Assembly (NCBI GenBank): GCA_949710005.1
Contig: OX453273.1
Span: 33,511,750 to 33,575,749, forward strand
DNA: 64,000 bases
Origin: Ricordea florida
Taxonomy: Eukaryota > Cnidaria > Anthozoa > Corallimorpharia > Ricordeidae
Direction of reading: 5' to 3'
Position 1 is the stretch's first letter. The number at the start of each line of letters is the position of its first letter. Position numbers and translations under genes: made by a program. This document shows positions 21,567 to 33,900 of this stretch, in pieces. A model generated the notes under the pieces. It was not told the DNA's origin. It did not search any database and saw only the letters and a list, made by a program, of their open reading frames with translations.

Positions 21567-23855
21567 ATGGTGAACGCAGTTGTGAAGACTATTGTCTCAG
21601 GGCTGCTGGTGTTTACGTTCTGCACTGCTGGTATCATGAAAATCACTGGAAAACTGTCTCCGCTTGTGCACGAGAAAATGGTAAGAACTCGTACCGTAAG
21701 CGCTAATAGCTTGACTTCTCTTTACGAGAAATCAGAAGTCCAGAACAGTGGGATAGTACGTAGGTTTGATCAGGAACCTGGTTTGCATTCGTTAGATTAA
21801 ATTAAAAAAGAAGGCCAAGACAAATCGCCCGAAGCATTTTTCAGAATCCAAATTTTCCGTCGTTTTGGCTTTGCGAACTCCAGGGTTCGCTTGCCATTTA
21901 ACGTACAGCTACGAAGCGTGCAACCCGCACTACTGAGAAGCAATTATAGATACAAAGGAGCAGTAACTTTTATCTTAAGTTCTTCCAAATGTAAATTATG
22001 TCAATAATTCTTGCGGTTACAGCCCTGGACGGATCTCTCGAAATGCTCGTCAGCTTATAATTGCCAGCCCCGCAAAGCTTTTTCATGATGATCATCGCAA
22101 TATTGACGTTGGGAAGTGCTATTTTGTTGGTTTTCAAGGTTGAGCAAACATGTTGGGCTGGCTTGTACGCTAAGAACTACAAAAACATTTGGTAGATTGT
22201 GGCCTTAAAATCGTACTCAGTGTAAGTAAAGTTACCGGGATTTTTCGTGAAACGGGCTCCAGGTTACGGTTGATGTAACACCATTAAATCAGGAGAATGG
22301 GCTCCTGATCAAATTTATAACCTTCCAACATTCCCATTTATATTGCTATGTCTCAACTTCTGCTGTTGTATCCTTCCACTCTTCTTATCGTCGAAGAGCT
22401 TCTTTTATTAGTGTTTGTAGTAGTTGGCTTCTAGAGAAATTCGCACCGAGTGCAAGGACGCTTGAATCAGAGGTGTAAGTGAATTCGTCGGGCAAGTCTT
22501 GGCATGCAGCGATGTTTTGTTTTTTTAAAAAATTCGATTTAATTCCGAAGAAAACCTACTTTACTTGGCTTCAGCAATGCCTCCTCTTGACGTTCATTTG
22601 ATTTCACACCATGCAAAGCGAGATTCATGTGCGTAGAATCAGAGCGAATTAGCCATTGGAAGGGGTGGTAGGTTTTTCGGGGTCTTAATTGCTTGACTGA
22701 CGGTAGATTAAGAGATCCAGAAGACCCCCTTGCTAATTCTCTTATCTCTCCACCCACAAACCTCGCTCGCGAGACACATTGAATTATTTGTGTCTATAAA
22801 TCCCAATTAGTCTAATCCCTTACATTTCTGCTAATGAAAAAGCCACAGTTCACTGCTGTTGCAGCAAAGCAATAGAACACGGAAAACAAACGGCTTTGCC
22901 ATGCAGAGGTAAATAAAGTGTGATTAAAGAGTTGCATTGTATTTGAGAAAAGTATACAGAAAGTATATAGAATTATTGGTATGTCTAAATGGAACAAAAC
23001 AACTGAATAATACCCACAAAAGTCAGGTATAAGGAAACTGTAAGGCTTAATGTGACTAGGTGGCCCAAATTAACTGTTGTGTCAAAGTTAGACCTACCAC
23101 ACCCCGATAAGTTTTATCAGAAGTGAAGAAACAATATTAATGTATTATTAACATATTAAAATTAGTATTAATTTATGTAAGGCAAATAATGGAAAGAATG
23201 GGGGACTATTTTACTCATATGCATTACATTTTGGAAAAGATTTTGTAGAACATTTCATTTTCAAAGAGTGGTAATTTGAGTGGTAAACTAAAATAAGAAT
23301 TCACACTGGCAACATTGCTTCTTGCAGTGGGTGCCTAGAAAACTAAGACCTAAGACTCAAAAAACTAAGACCTAGAAAAACGTCAATTGACAAATAGGGG
23401 AGAGGAGAAGTGACAGGAAAGCCAAGTCAGTTTACAAGATCTTACTTTTCTAAGCCTTAGGTCTTAGTTTTCTAGGTTTTAGTCTCCTAGGCACCCTCTT
23501 TCAGCAACAAATTTGTTTTTTGCCTATCATATAGAGAGAAGATTTTGTAGCATTTGCAAAAGTCCATCCCTTGACAGTTTGGTTTGGTTACAGCGTAGAC
23601 CATGAGGTACATCGTCTGATGGTGGGTTATACAGAAGTTGTCTGTGGACTTCTGTTGTATGCAGGCTCTAAACCTTTGAAGATAATCAGTGCTGTCATAC
23701 TTTTGATTGTTATGGCTTTTGCAATGCAGACTCTTTACTGGCTCAAAATGCCTGCCTCCATGTTTACTCCCGCTGCTGTCTGTGCTCTTCTTCTCATCTT
23801 AATGCTTGTGTTCTTGTTGAAAGAGAGACCGGTAAAGGAAAAGAAGAAAGAGTGA
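21567..23855 (+). CDS. TMEM35B: TMEM35B-like four-helix membrane protein, two exons
   Basis: A small DoxX-like multipass membrane protein of the TMEM35 family; the A paralogue is an ER chaperone for acetylcholine receptors, while the role of B-type proteins is unclear. Exon 1 is 21567-21680 (MVNAVVKTIVSGLLVFTFCT, a membrane helix, ending KLSPLVHEKM before gtaaga). Exon 2 is 23535-23855, after tcatatag, beginning REDFVAFAKVHPLTVWFGY and ending with a charged KEKKKE tail at TGA. The junction is phase 0 and gives 144 aa, against about 154 for human TMEM35B. Three further hydrophobic segments are visible (GYTEVVCGLLLYAG, KIISAVILLIVMAFAM, PAAVCALLLILMLVFLL). LSPLVHEKM and the following F-P-x-x-x-F-G-Y pattern place it nearer to B than A. 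The start was chosen because it directly precedes the first helix. Confidence 0.85.
23326..23500. repeat. MITE with GGGTGCCTAGAAAACTAAGACC ends (inverted)
   Basis: gtgcctagaaaactaagacc at the left is mirrored by ggtcttagttttctagg and ctcctaggcaccc at the right. It lies in the TMEM35B-like intron about 35 bp before exon 2. Confidence 0.75.
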
Positions 23856-24455
23856 GGATGATGCTAACAGAAAGGAGGACTATAGATGAGGCAATGTGGC
23901 TCCATTATAGCATGAAAAGTGCATGTTGCAACCATGTAGACAATCAAACATAATTTAATTGATGCTAAGCTGGTTCAAGATAAAGAGTGTAGCTCAAAAG
24001 AAGTACAATTCACTAAGTCAGTGAATTGTAACTGTAAGTTATAAATTTATCTAAATTAGTAGAAACCAAATGACATTCTATCATGAATTCTTCAGCCTGA
24101 TTGGCTAATGTACTCACTATATACTTTTTGATAGATGGTGAGTAGCAAAAATGCATTTGCTAGGGACCAAGCAGTCTAATTCAGTAGCAGGAAATGTTGG
24201 CATAAAACTGAAAGTTTTATGCTAGTTGGTTTCTACCAACACAATTAGAGCAGTCATCTTCATTTTCTATGAGTTGGCTTGCACAATTGTCTTCTAGAAA
24301 ACTTGAACTTATAGTCTAGTGTATTTTAGTAAAAATCTACTTGTAGACAAATGCAAATGCCACAATGTGATTGGCTGAGCTACTGCAGACTCTCAGCCAT
24401 TAGACAGCACTTGGTTGTAGGTCGTTTTCAAAATGGCAACATATGGGCGCTTTAA

Positions 24456-25788
24456 CCCTTTGGAGCCTAGTGTCCGATATATCGGACAGCAGAGTTGTCC
24501 GCAGTTATTTTAAGCAGCAGTCTCTCCCAAAGTCATTACCAGTCTCCAAACGATTATTTAGTCAAAAACACACAACGAGTCACCATTTTGGTTAGATTGC
24601 CGCTGTTTTCGTCGATTTTTTTCGATTTTTTGGGGGTTTGTTGACAAGGCAGGATTTAAAGTCCACTTGTAAACATGAGTAGAAGGCCTGTGACATATAG
24701 CACGCAGGATGTTCTCGATTATTTGGAAGGAAATTTTGCTATTCCCGAAGATGGTTTTGAGTCTGACATCGAGGGATTTGAAAGCGAAAGTGACGGCGAT
24801 TTGGAGCCAGAAATTATTCCGCATGAGGACCTTATGGAGCCAGATGATGAAATTGACTTGAGAAATGTTGTCATGGAGGATGAAGAAGCCGATGACACAG
24901 ATAATGGTGAGACTAGTGCAGCTGGAAGGCCAAATAACTATTCGTTCGTAGGTTTAGAATGGATTGATGCACCTGAAGAGGTACCAGCGATTCCTGAGTT
25001 TAGAGAGAATGTTGGGCCAGCTGTAGCGTGCTCTGCTGAAATGTCTCCATTGGATTACTTTCTCCTCTTTGTTGACAACCACATGTTGACTTCATTTAAT
25101 TGTTCGAGAAACAAACAGGTTTGCAATCCAATGCCTTACGGCCAATGGAAAAGATCCTGACTCATGGATAGCAGTGACTTTAGAGGAGCTAAAAGCTTTT
25201 CTAGGTTTGATTATTACTATGAGCATCCATTCTTTGCCTTCTCTGAGAGATTATTGGAAGGATGACTGGGTCATCAACTGAACTATTTTACTGATGTAAT
25301 GCTTCTTTGTTCTTTGAACTTTAACCAGTAGCATTAAATCCAGCTCATCTTAAGGAACAGTGAGATTTTGAGACATTTTCTGAAACTTAGAGAATTATTG
25401 CGCAACTACCCAGTTGTCTGAAATCAGGCATAGAAAATCTTGAGGTTGAGTAAATTTCTTATATGTGGAACCAAAAGAATCCCTGATAGTTAATCTATCA
25501 ATCTGTGTGGTTATTGGAATTTTCATGTTTATTTTTTGACCTCCATGGCTATTAAATTATTTTATTTGAATATGACGTGACACAGAAGTTAATAATTAAA
25601 CTGTTATAATGGTATCATATCACAGCAGATACCTTGCTAACATCACTCAAAATAAACTGCAATTATTAAGGATCCTAATACTTTTTACAGAATGTGATTA
25701 TGCTGAAAAGGTAAAAAGATATGATAGTTTTATCTTGCTTGGTTTAAATTTTCTAAAATCCCTTAAAATTAATTTAGGCTCCAAAGGG
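24456..25788 (+). mobile_element. Non-autonomous piggyBac element, 1333 bp, with TTAA target duplication
   Basis: TTAA flanks both ends (24452-24455 and 25789-25792). The 14-bp ends CCCTTTGGAGCCTA and TAGGCTCCAAAGGG are perfect inverse complements. Just inside the left end is the palindrome gtccgatatatcggac. The interior carries the N-terminal part of a piggyBac transposase, and most of the DDD core is deleted. Both terminal repeats are intact, so it could have been mobilised in trans. Confidence 0.93.
24675..25281 (+). pseudogene. PiggyBac transposase, N-terminal fragment with frameshift
   Basis: The ORF from 24675 has a strongly acidic N-terminus (DIEGFESESDGDLEPE), then FRENVGPAVACS and MSPLDYFLLFVDNHML, the start of the DDE_Tnp_1_7 (PGBD) domain. 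At about 25155 the frame shifts; the domain continues as DSWIAVTLEELKAFLGLII and SLRDYWKDDWVI up to about 25280, after which nothing conserved follows. It is an inactive deletion derivative: the catalytic aspartates lie in the missing part. Confidence 0.85.
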
Positions 25789-25869
25789 TTAAAGTGAAGT
25801 TTCACAGGAAGATTGAGTATTTTGGTGTTTTTTCATTTACACATGATTTGTTTATTATGATTTTGACTA

Positions 25870-25982
25870 AAGCAATTAGATAATTCGCTCTCGATTTCTA
25901 TGACTGAGGTGATAGTTGATTTGGTCTTTGGCCTCATCAACTATCACCCCATAGAAATCTCGAGCTCATAATCTAATTGTTA
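25870..25982. repeat. Palindromic element (CAATTAGATAAT ends)
   Basis: caattagataattcgctctc and the inverse ctcgagctcataatctaattg, with gatttctatg against catagaaatc and gatagttgat against atcaactatc. A short foldback element just right of the piggyBac insertion. Confidence 0.7.
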
Positions 25983-26877
25983 AATAGTTAACTAGACAAG
26001 ATAGAAATGGATTGCAATTTGCATCATAACTCAAGTTTTACCTTACGGAAGGTACATGATGTAAAAAATATTAGTTAAAAATCAGATAGTTTAAGTTTGG
26101 AACTTCTATGGAATGAAAAAGCCTAAAAACCTCAATCCAACCTTATCCCCAGGGTTTTAGTAGTGAAATCTAAGATGTAGCTTATGTCAGAAGACTTTTG
26201 GATTGAGGTTAAAGCAATGCCACATTGCTGAATATATTCAGTTTAAAATTTTGATTTTTTTATGTTTGTTTGATTCTTCTGTCCTATTTGCATGTTTTAA
26301 CTCTTCAAAGTTGCAAAACATCATTTTCCTCACATTTGGTGGTTCACTTTGTGTATTTCCTAATTTGTATAATTATTTAGTCATTTGGCTTGCATGAATC
26401 TCCCTTTCCCTCTACCCTCATCACTTTTCAAATGGTACCTGTCACTTGCCAAACAGCCTTTTTCGATGAACTTCGCGTTCGGGGATGCTTTACTGATCGA
26501 GTAGGTCAGTAATCAAGGAAAACCGACTGTGGTAGACGGTGGTTTATTGCCGGTTATCGAACGTGAACTGAAATATAATGTATCAAATAAACTAATTACC
26601 AGGGTAAAAGACTACAGAATAGCGAGAACTGAGAAATCATACTTACGGTACAACAAACCCCAAAAAAGACTAAAAAGCTCAAACAAGTTGTTCTTACGAA
26701 GGAAACATGTACTACAAATCATCTTTACTCAATACTGATAAAGTGAATATACCGTCTATAGGTTTCAATGCCACAAGAAAACAACATGCGATGTTGTGCG
26801 TGTACCGGAGTGTCACCGCAAACGATAAGAAAAAAAATTATTTGCGGAATATTTAACTTGAACATGAGGCGAATGAT

Positions 26878-27072
26878 TGTTTTAGTATAAATACACAGAT
26901 GATTACTTCCAAAAAAATAAAAGAAAAAGCATTGTCCAACACGAAAAAATTTTAATTTCATCAAAAGCGCACGAATGACTGGTTGCCATTTTGTTCGTCG
27001 AGGTGATTATCGGCTGATATTCCGAGATAGAGAACCAATCAGAGCGCGCGACCTGAGTATTTATACTAAAAC
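26878..27072. repeat. MITE family A copy 2
   Basis: tttagtataaatacacagat at the left and ctgagtatttatactaaa at the right with the family interior (gccattttgttcgtcgagg, ccgagatagagaaccaatca). See copy 1 at 13973-14168. Confidence 0.85.
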
Positions 27073-28776
27073 TAAATAGACACTCCATAATAATATCCGA
27101 GGCTTTTAGGACTATAAGACACGCCTAAATCACGAAACGTATAGAAAACAACGTGAGGCTCTAAAATTGGGCGTTGCCACGTGGCGGACTTGGAACAACA
27201 CGCCCTTTTGAAAACTGCGATTTTGAAAGTCTTGACGAGTAGACTTGCATAAAGGGAACAGACAAAAGAAATAGTTAGTACTTACACATCGGTTCCCGCT
27301 TGCCCCGTAAAGTAGCCAAGGGTAATTTCCGAAGACCAGATTCACTAAAAGCTAGAACTGCAACTACTTTAAAATAATGCTTACACTACCAGTATAGCTA
27401 ATGACCTAATCAAGCAAAACTGGTGAAAGAAAGCATCAAACGGTAAATCATTGAAATTGAGAGCCTCAATCTGACGTTCGTTACAATACCTGTCTTGCAC
27501 TAAAGGAAATCTATTCTAGTAATATTATTTTTTAACTCATGACTCGATATATTCATCGTTTAGTAGAATGGGAGCCAAAAAATCCAGTTCAGCTTTTAGA
27601 AAGCCAAATCATTTGGAATCAAATCTCTTTGTACGTGGCATTTGTCTTGCATATGATTAGAGTGTGACCAGAGGCCAGTTTGTTCAGGGTTTGGGCTTTG
27701 GTGTCCTTTGCTTACAAAGTTTTACAATCCTGTCCTAAAGACTTTGGTCCGCTTCAGAAAATATTTTTAAAATATTTTATATTCTCCAGTTTCTTGGGTT
27801 TTACACTTTTTCTTTCATCCTCCTCCCCCACCCCTCCCCAAACCAATGTTGATCCCCTGAGTCGTCCAGCAAGCACATGGAGACTATATGTTTCCGGTGT
27901 CCAAAGGGGACGGGGGGTTGGGGAGGAGTTTGGGTGCAAGGAGTTGGACCCTGAAACGCGAGGGGTCACCCAAAATATCGCACCCCCACTCCCCGGCTAT
28001 GCACCCCAGCACATAGACATTCAAAGAAACGGGAAAATACCGTTGAGCCCTTCACAAGGGTTTAGGGACCAAGAGAATACAAGCATTTATTTTGAGGGAA
28101 CATGGGATATTTTGGAATTGTTTCAGGAAACTGGGGAACTTCTGTTTTATTTTTTTAGGAGCAGGCGAACAATTTGTTTTAATGGTGAACAAGGTAGAAA
28201 ATGCAGGATGTCCTTCCCCTTCCCTTCCCGGGAGAAGTTCACCGTTCAATTTAATTTAGCGATTTAGGTTCAGCTTATGTTACCGAAATGACTATCTTAA
28301 CCTTTAGTCATCTGATTGGGTTAAATTGTCCATCTGGATAACCTCGATGCTGTGCCTTGTGCGTCGCAGTCTCTGGGTACATGTACTGTCAACGCTCTTG
28401 CAGTCGTCGAAGCCATGTCTGCAGATCGATTTAACAGCAGCTCTCACACAGTATATTATCGGATTATCGGATGAGCAAAAATTTAATTATAGTCACCTTT
28501 CCGTAAAGGGATAATCCTCTAGAGGACCAGATATTAATTAAATTTTTTATCTTGTCAAGTTTTTCCGTGACGTTTTTCAAATAGACAGGAGCCCATGACC
28601 CATGGGCTCCTGAAATAGAGCAATCTTTTATCGCACGAGAAGATCCCTAGGGCTTTTATGGGATCTTGTGGCCATTTGATTCCAAGTAGTTTCACTTCAC
28701 TTACTTTTAAAGATCCTACCCAGAGTCCCTGTCTTTGAACTATTTACTTTTAAACCTCATACTTTTTTAAATTTGT

Positions 28777-29110
28777 CTAGCAGGCAATTGAAAAAGTTTA
28801 TAGGCCGACTCTGTATTAGAAAAAACCGCCGTTGTATCATCAGCATATTGTAATAATTTGGTCTCTCGTTTATCGATAGCAATTCCTTTTATTTTCACGT
28901 TTTCCCTAATAGCAATTGCTAAGGTTTCAACAGCTAAAAGAAAAAGATAAGGAGACAAAGGATCACCTTGCCTAACTCCACGTGCAAGGTAAAAATATTC
29001 TGAAGACATGTCATTATTTATCACACAACTTTGAATATTTTTATAAAAAGTACTTATCCATCGCTTAAATTCTTGGCAAAAATTAAAGGCGTCTAGACAG
29101 TGAAAGAGAA
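28777..29110 (-). pseudogene. LINE reverse transcriptase fragment
   Basis: Minus-strand translation contains FKRWISTFYKNIQSCVIN, GVRQGDPLSPYLFLLAVE and LLQYADDTTAVF, which are RT palm motifs including the catalytic YADD. The spacing fits L1/Tx1-type non-LTR elements. Only about 110 residues of the palm are left, so it is a 5'- and 3'-truncated copy. Just right of it, at 29200-29450 on the plus strand, a frame containing FAVNPYKYCGTLFEKR resembles the linker between endonuclease and RT of another LINE, at low confidence. Confidence 0.85.
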
Positions 29111-30471
29111 AGTTCCACCCAAGGCATGCTGATGTTAAGAAGCACCCGCGAACGGGTACTACAGCACTAGTAAGTAAGTTCCTCAAGAGGGTCTCGAAGA
29201 AGATATTTCAGCAAAAACCAACCAGGGTCTTACCACTGGAACAAGTGTGTGCATATCTTGACTTTTTGCCACAGTGTTGCTCGCTGCTTAAACCGTGGCT
29301 TCTGGCTGCGAGGTCGAAGAATCAGCGAAAAAAAGGTAAAAAAATGGCTACAGTCTTCGCAGTCAATCCATATAAGTACTGTGGCACCTTGTTTGAGAAA
29401 CGTATGTTAAGCTGCGACACCATTCAGTACGAAGCTGAGATTATCTTGTAAACGTTCTACAGAAAAAACAGTGTGTAACTGAAGCGCAAAAGCGCGAGGT
29501 GTGTCTATTCGGGACGGGATGGGCTGGGAGGTTGGGGCGTGCCGGTGTGTAGGAGGGGAGTCAAGGTCACCCTGAAGACAATATTTCTTCAGCCCCTTTT
29601 CAGCGGTCTGCTCATCCACCGCAACTATGATCTGAAACCACCAAATATTTCTTGTTTTTACACCCCCGACCCTTTACCAAGGCTGATTAGCAACCATTCC
29701 CATAGATCCGGAGGCAGCCAGTCGGGGAAGCAATTTACAGGGATAGAAGTTTTTACACAAACCGGCCAAACTGGTGCAATAACAGTTAGGCCCCTTGTTG
29801 TACTGAAGCTTATGCGAGATGAACAGAAGTGCAATTAATGTGGATGGAAAGCCAAATCAGAACCAATTCACAACATTGTTTACTTAGTACTTGTCCCCTT
29901 GTTGCCTTGTCCATGACATTTACCTTGTGACTAGATGACGTGCGCTTGTTGTAGTCTAGAAATAACGACTTTTGAAGGTTCTTGGCCGCCAAACTTTGCA
30001 AACTTTCTCTTCAAAAATGAAGATTTTTTTTTATAAAAAGACTTGTACCGAAAGTGTATCGCGTTTTGCGAGTGGCTTTTAAAACTCATTAGTAGGCTTA
30101 TTGGCCTAATGGATACATGAAAACAGGAGCGAATCACCCTGAGGAAAAGCAAAATCTAAATGTTACCTACAGTAACCTGGTATTTTAAAACTTTGAACTG
30201 TAACAGAAGCCCATCACTAGGCTCCTGACTGTAAACGAAGCGTAACCTTTCCCAACGTTGAGCCATTTAATTTTCTAATACACTGATCGACCAAGTCAAT
30301 AAAATAGAATTTACTCACATTTCACGTTTCTCTGTTTGCTACAAACAATTCAAAGTTTTGATTTAATTAATCAAGACAATCAACGGGAGAAAGGAGACTC
30401 AACTGGAGGATGAAAATGAAAGGGACTGACCTGAATCATTGAGTGCGTTATAAGGGAAAGACTATTTATTT

Positions 30472-30705
30472 ATTAGGCGGGGGGAGGGTGGGCAATTTTG
30501 TCCTGTCAAGAAATTTTTTCTCTCCTTTGAGCCGTGCAATAATTTTTTAAGAACGTAAACATACAAATGTCCGTCTTTTTTCCCTTGGACCACTGTGCCT
30601 AAATTTTTTTCTATACTTTTGCTGTGCATTAATTTTTTTAGCAGGTAATTGCCCAACCCCCCCCCCCCACCCCTCAAGAATAAAATGGTCTATCCCTAAG
30701 GCAAG
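30472..30705. repeat. G-tract/C-tract bounded element
   Basis: gggggagggtgggcaatt on the left and aattgcccaaccccc on the right are inverted; the interior repeats short aattttttt units. Related in design to 34130-34345 and 39757-40046. Confidence 0.6.
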
Positions 30706-30976
30706 GGGAAGCCAGTTTACAGAGCAATATGAGACGTTGCCGTGTATACAACATGCATGTCCTTGAGAAGTAGGAAAATTTGTCCTTTTTGTTCCTGTAA
30801 GTCCTTGCTATTTATGTTTATCTTTTTGTGCTTAGTTATTAATCAATCAACAGTCTAGGAATTACCGGGGGTGGGGTGACAGGCGCATAATTGAGGAGTT
30901 TCCGGCTTAACCCTTGTCTACCTTCAAAATCCTGCACCAAAATAATCTGATACTTCAGGTATTTACTTGTTGTGAA

Positions 30977-33900
30977 ATGGCAACGATGCTGCTTTGTTAT
31001 TATCTCCTTTGTTTTGCGTTGCACTGCTTAGCTGAGAGCACAGGGAGGTGAGTCAAAATTGTCAGCGTTTCTATCGTTCATATCTTTGCTAATCGAGTCT
31101 TTAGGCAATTGCAACTGTTGACATGCATGTACAGTAACTTTTGAGTCTCTTACAGAATATTATGCTTTGTCGAGTGCTTAATGTGAATTCATCGCTTTGG
31201 TAGTCTTAGTTTTTGCATCTGCTGTACAATTTACAGCTTTTCGTTTAGAAATCAGTCCTTCACATATTTCGGGATATGAAGTTGGCTACAGCCATTTAAT
31301 CGATCCTTGCAAATTTGTACCCAGGCACGACAAGTGGGGACAAATCACAGTAAAAATCTCGAACGTTCAAACTTATCTGGAGGCGGAAGCAAGCTAGCGT
31401 CCTTTGTCAGCAAATTGATTGTCGCACAACCTGTTACCAAAATGTCCAGCCAACACGAGAAATTCAATATTTTTTAAAAATCCGTTTTTTTAAATCCTCT
31501 CTTGAGTCACATGCGTGTCGCGTATCCTGTTTACACAACAATAATATACGGTGATTTCCGTTCAAGTTGTAGCGGTTTTATTTTTTTCCTTTCAAGTCCT
31601 ATCCGAGTGCAACAAAAAGCATATGTTGCAGTACTAGTAGTGAATGATGCCACTTCCTATAAATTGTTTAATTAAAGGGTAAGATTTCCTCGCAGGTCCC
31701 TACTTCATTATGCATGCTGAAGCCGTACAGTTTCGTTCTCAGAAATGTTTGCACGCGCACTTCCCAAGACAATTCAACTACAGCATGCATAATGAGCAGG
31801 GACCTGTGCGGAAATCATACCAATAGCTTTGTAATCAGTTTGTAACAGCTTTTATACATTTGGCCTTCTCTTTACAGTCAGCAAAGTTAATTTGAGGAGT
31901 TTCTGAAGTGTGGAATGTAGGGCTTATAGAAGTAACTGTTTTCTTTAACAACATTTTTTATCTGTACAGGCCCGCAAATGATCCCGGCACCACAAATTAC
32001 GCGGGATGACGTAGTCAGCCAGCGTATAAAATTCGGTAGCGCATTCCTTTCGTCGTCTTGGGAGTCAAAAATTGCCTTGTCTTTTTAACTTTCCCGTATC
32101 CCGAGCCCGTCCCGAAAAAATTGTGTGATTTTTATTGGCTGTAACTCCGAATCACGTGCAAGTCAGGTTGGATTGCACCATGGATATCCATGATCGCACA
32201 ATCAGCAAAAAACATACTGCGTCAGCAATTTGAAACCAACACAGCGCGCGTAAACGCCTTCAGGCGTCTTCTTGTTATCCCTAAATTGGACCGCAAATGA
32301 TCCCAGGACCGGAAATGATTATTGCAAGTGATAACGCAGAAAAATAGAATGGCTTGGACTTGGACAGTACATGTACTACCTTTGCGGGTGTCTCGCGTCT
32401 AAACGATATAGCGCATTCGGAATAAATTGTAAATAGCTAAAACCCTATATCAAATTAAAGCTTATTGAGCTGGCTTTGAATCTATAAAAACCATTTTGTA
32501 GTAGAACAAAATGTAAACATTTTAGGAACCTGGAAACACGAGCGCCTAAGTCGCCTTTTGAAGGCTACAAATCAATTTCGCTAATTTGATTTGTTCTTTG
32601 GTTTCCGGACCCCAAGTGCTGAAAAATCGTGTCGGCGTTTTGTCATATTCAATTGCAAAGAAAAGATAGAAGACATTTTTCTCGTGATAATTTCCACGAA
32701 AACCGTCTCGGCTGAGTGCATTCACGTCATATGGGTGTCAATCAAAAGAAGAATTTTTACCTCCGTCAAAGATGAATGAAAGATAACTTTAAGCCCTGGC
32801 AAAACGGTAACGCAAGTGGACGCAAGTAGTCGCAAGTTGAACGTATAAACTTGCGTTGGGTGGCCAAACGGACTGGCAAGTTTACTCGCAAGTGCACGTA
32901 AGTTGTCAAAAAAGCCATTTAAATGCTATTGCGCGCTCTGTAATTCAGCACTTGAAGTAAACAACAAGACTTGTGTTGACTTGCGTTGGATAGCTAAGGG
33001 CGGAAAACTTGCGTTGACTTTTTTCCATGCTGGAATATGGCGCAGTTAAGTTTGCTCTTTGCCCTTGTGCTTGCTTGTTTGCGGTGTAGGGGATAATGAC
33101 AAGGAGGAGAATGCCGAAAAGAAAACAGAGGTATGTGTCAGAGACGTTTTAAAATTACCCGACGTAACTAATTGATGAAATTGATAATTGGCATCAATTG
33201 ATAATCAATTGATATCAATTTACTAATTGATTATCAATTATTATCAGCAATTGATAACAATTGATAACCAAAATTTCAGTGAGTGCAATTGATAATAATT
33301 GATAAATCAATAACAATTGATAAGCAATTGATAACAATTGATAAGGAATTGATAACAATTGATAAGCAATTGATAACAATTGATAAGCAATTGATAACAA
33401 TTGATAAGCAATTGATAACAATTGATAATAATTGATAGAAGCCGCAAGCAATTGATAATAATTAATAGAAGCCGCAAGCAATTGATAATAATTGATAGAA
33501 GCCGCAAGCAATTGATAACAATTGATAACGTGGAAAATCTGAGTGAGTATCAATTGTTATCAATTGCTGATAATAATTGATAATCAATTAGTAAATTGAT
33601 ATCAATTGATTATCAATCCTATCAATTGGCAATTGATAATCAATTTCTATCAATTAGTTACGTCGGGAAAATTAGGGAGCTTAAGCACACGCGTTTTTGA
33701 GAAGCAGGCGGCAACCGGAAGAGAACATTTCACGTGCCAGGACAGTGGTGTCTCCCAGATTTTTATAGTGATCATATCTAATGGAGAAAAGATACTAATC
33801 AATGTAAATGTGGTTGTGTGAAGACAAGTTAAAAGGGAAAACTTCCGGTTGCCGTCCACGTCTCAAAAACGGACGTGCTTAAGCTCCCTAATAAGAAAGT

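Larger units (their letters stand above)
23856..30976. other. Intergenic region, repeat-rich, no complete gene seen
   Basis: Holds the piggyBac derivative (24456-25788), a palindromic element (25870-25980), MITE A copy 2 (26878-27072), a LINE fragment (28777-29110) and a G/C-tract element (30472-30705). An open frame at 27680-28267 shows no recognisable domain. A perfect hairpin caggagcccat-gac-atgggctcctg type sequence lies at about 28588-28614. Confidence 0.5.

Noticed and set aside
27680..28267. 195-codon plus-strand ORF
   Set aside because: Low-complexity Pro/Ser and G-rich segments, no domain and no splice context; an opposite-strand ORF overlaps it. Probably chance.
33215..33553. Minus-strand ORF of Tyr-Gln-Leu-Leu repeats
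   Set aside because: Direct translation of the AATTGATA tandem array in a palindromic element.
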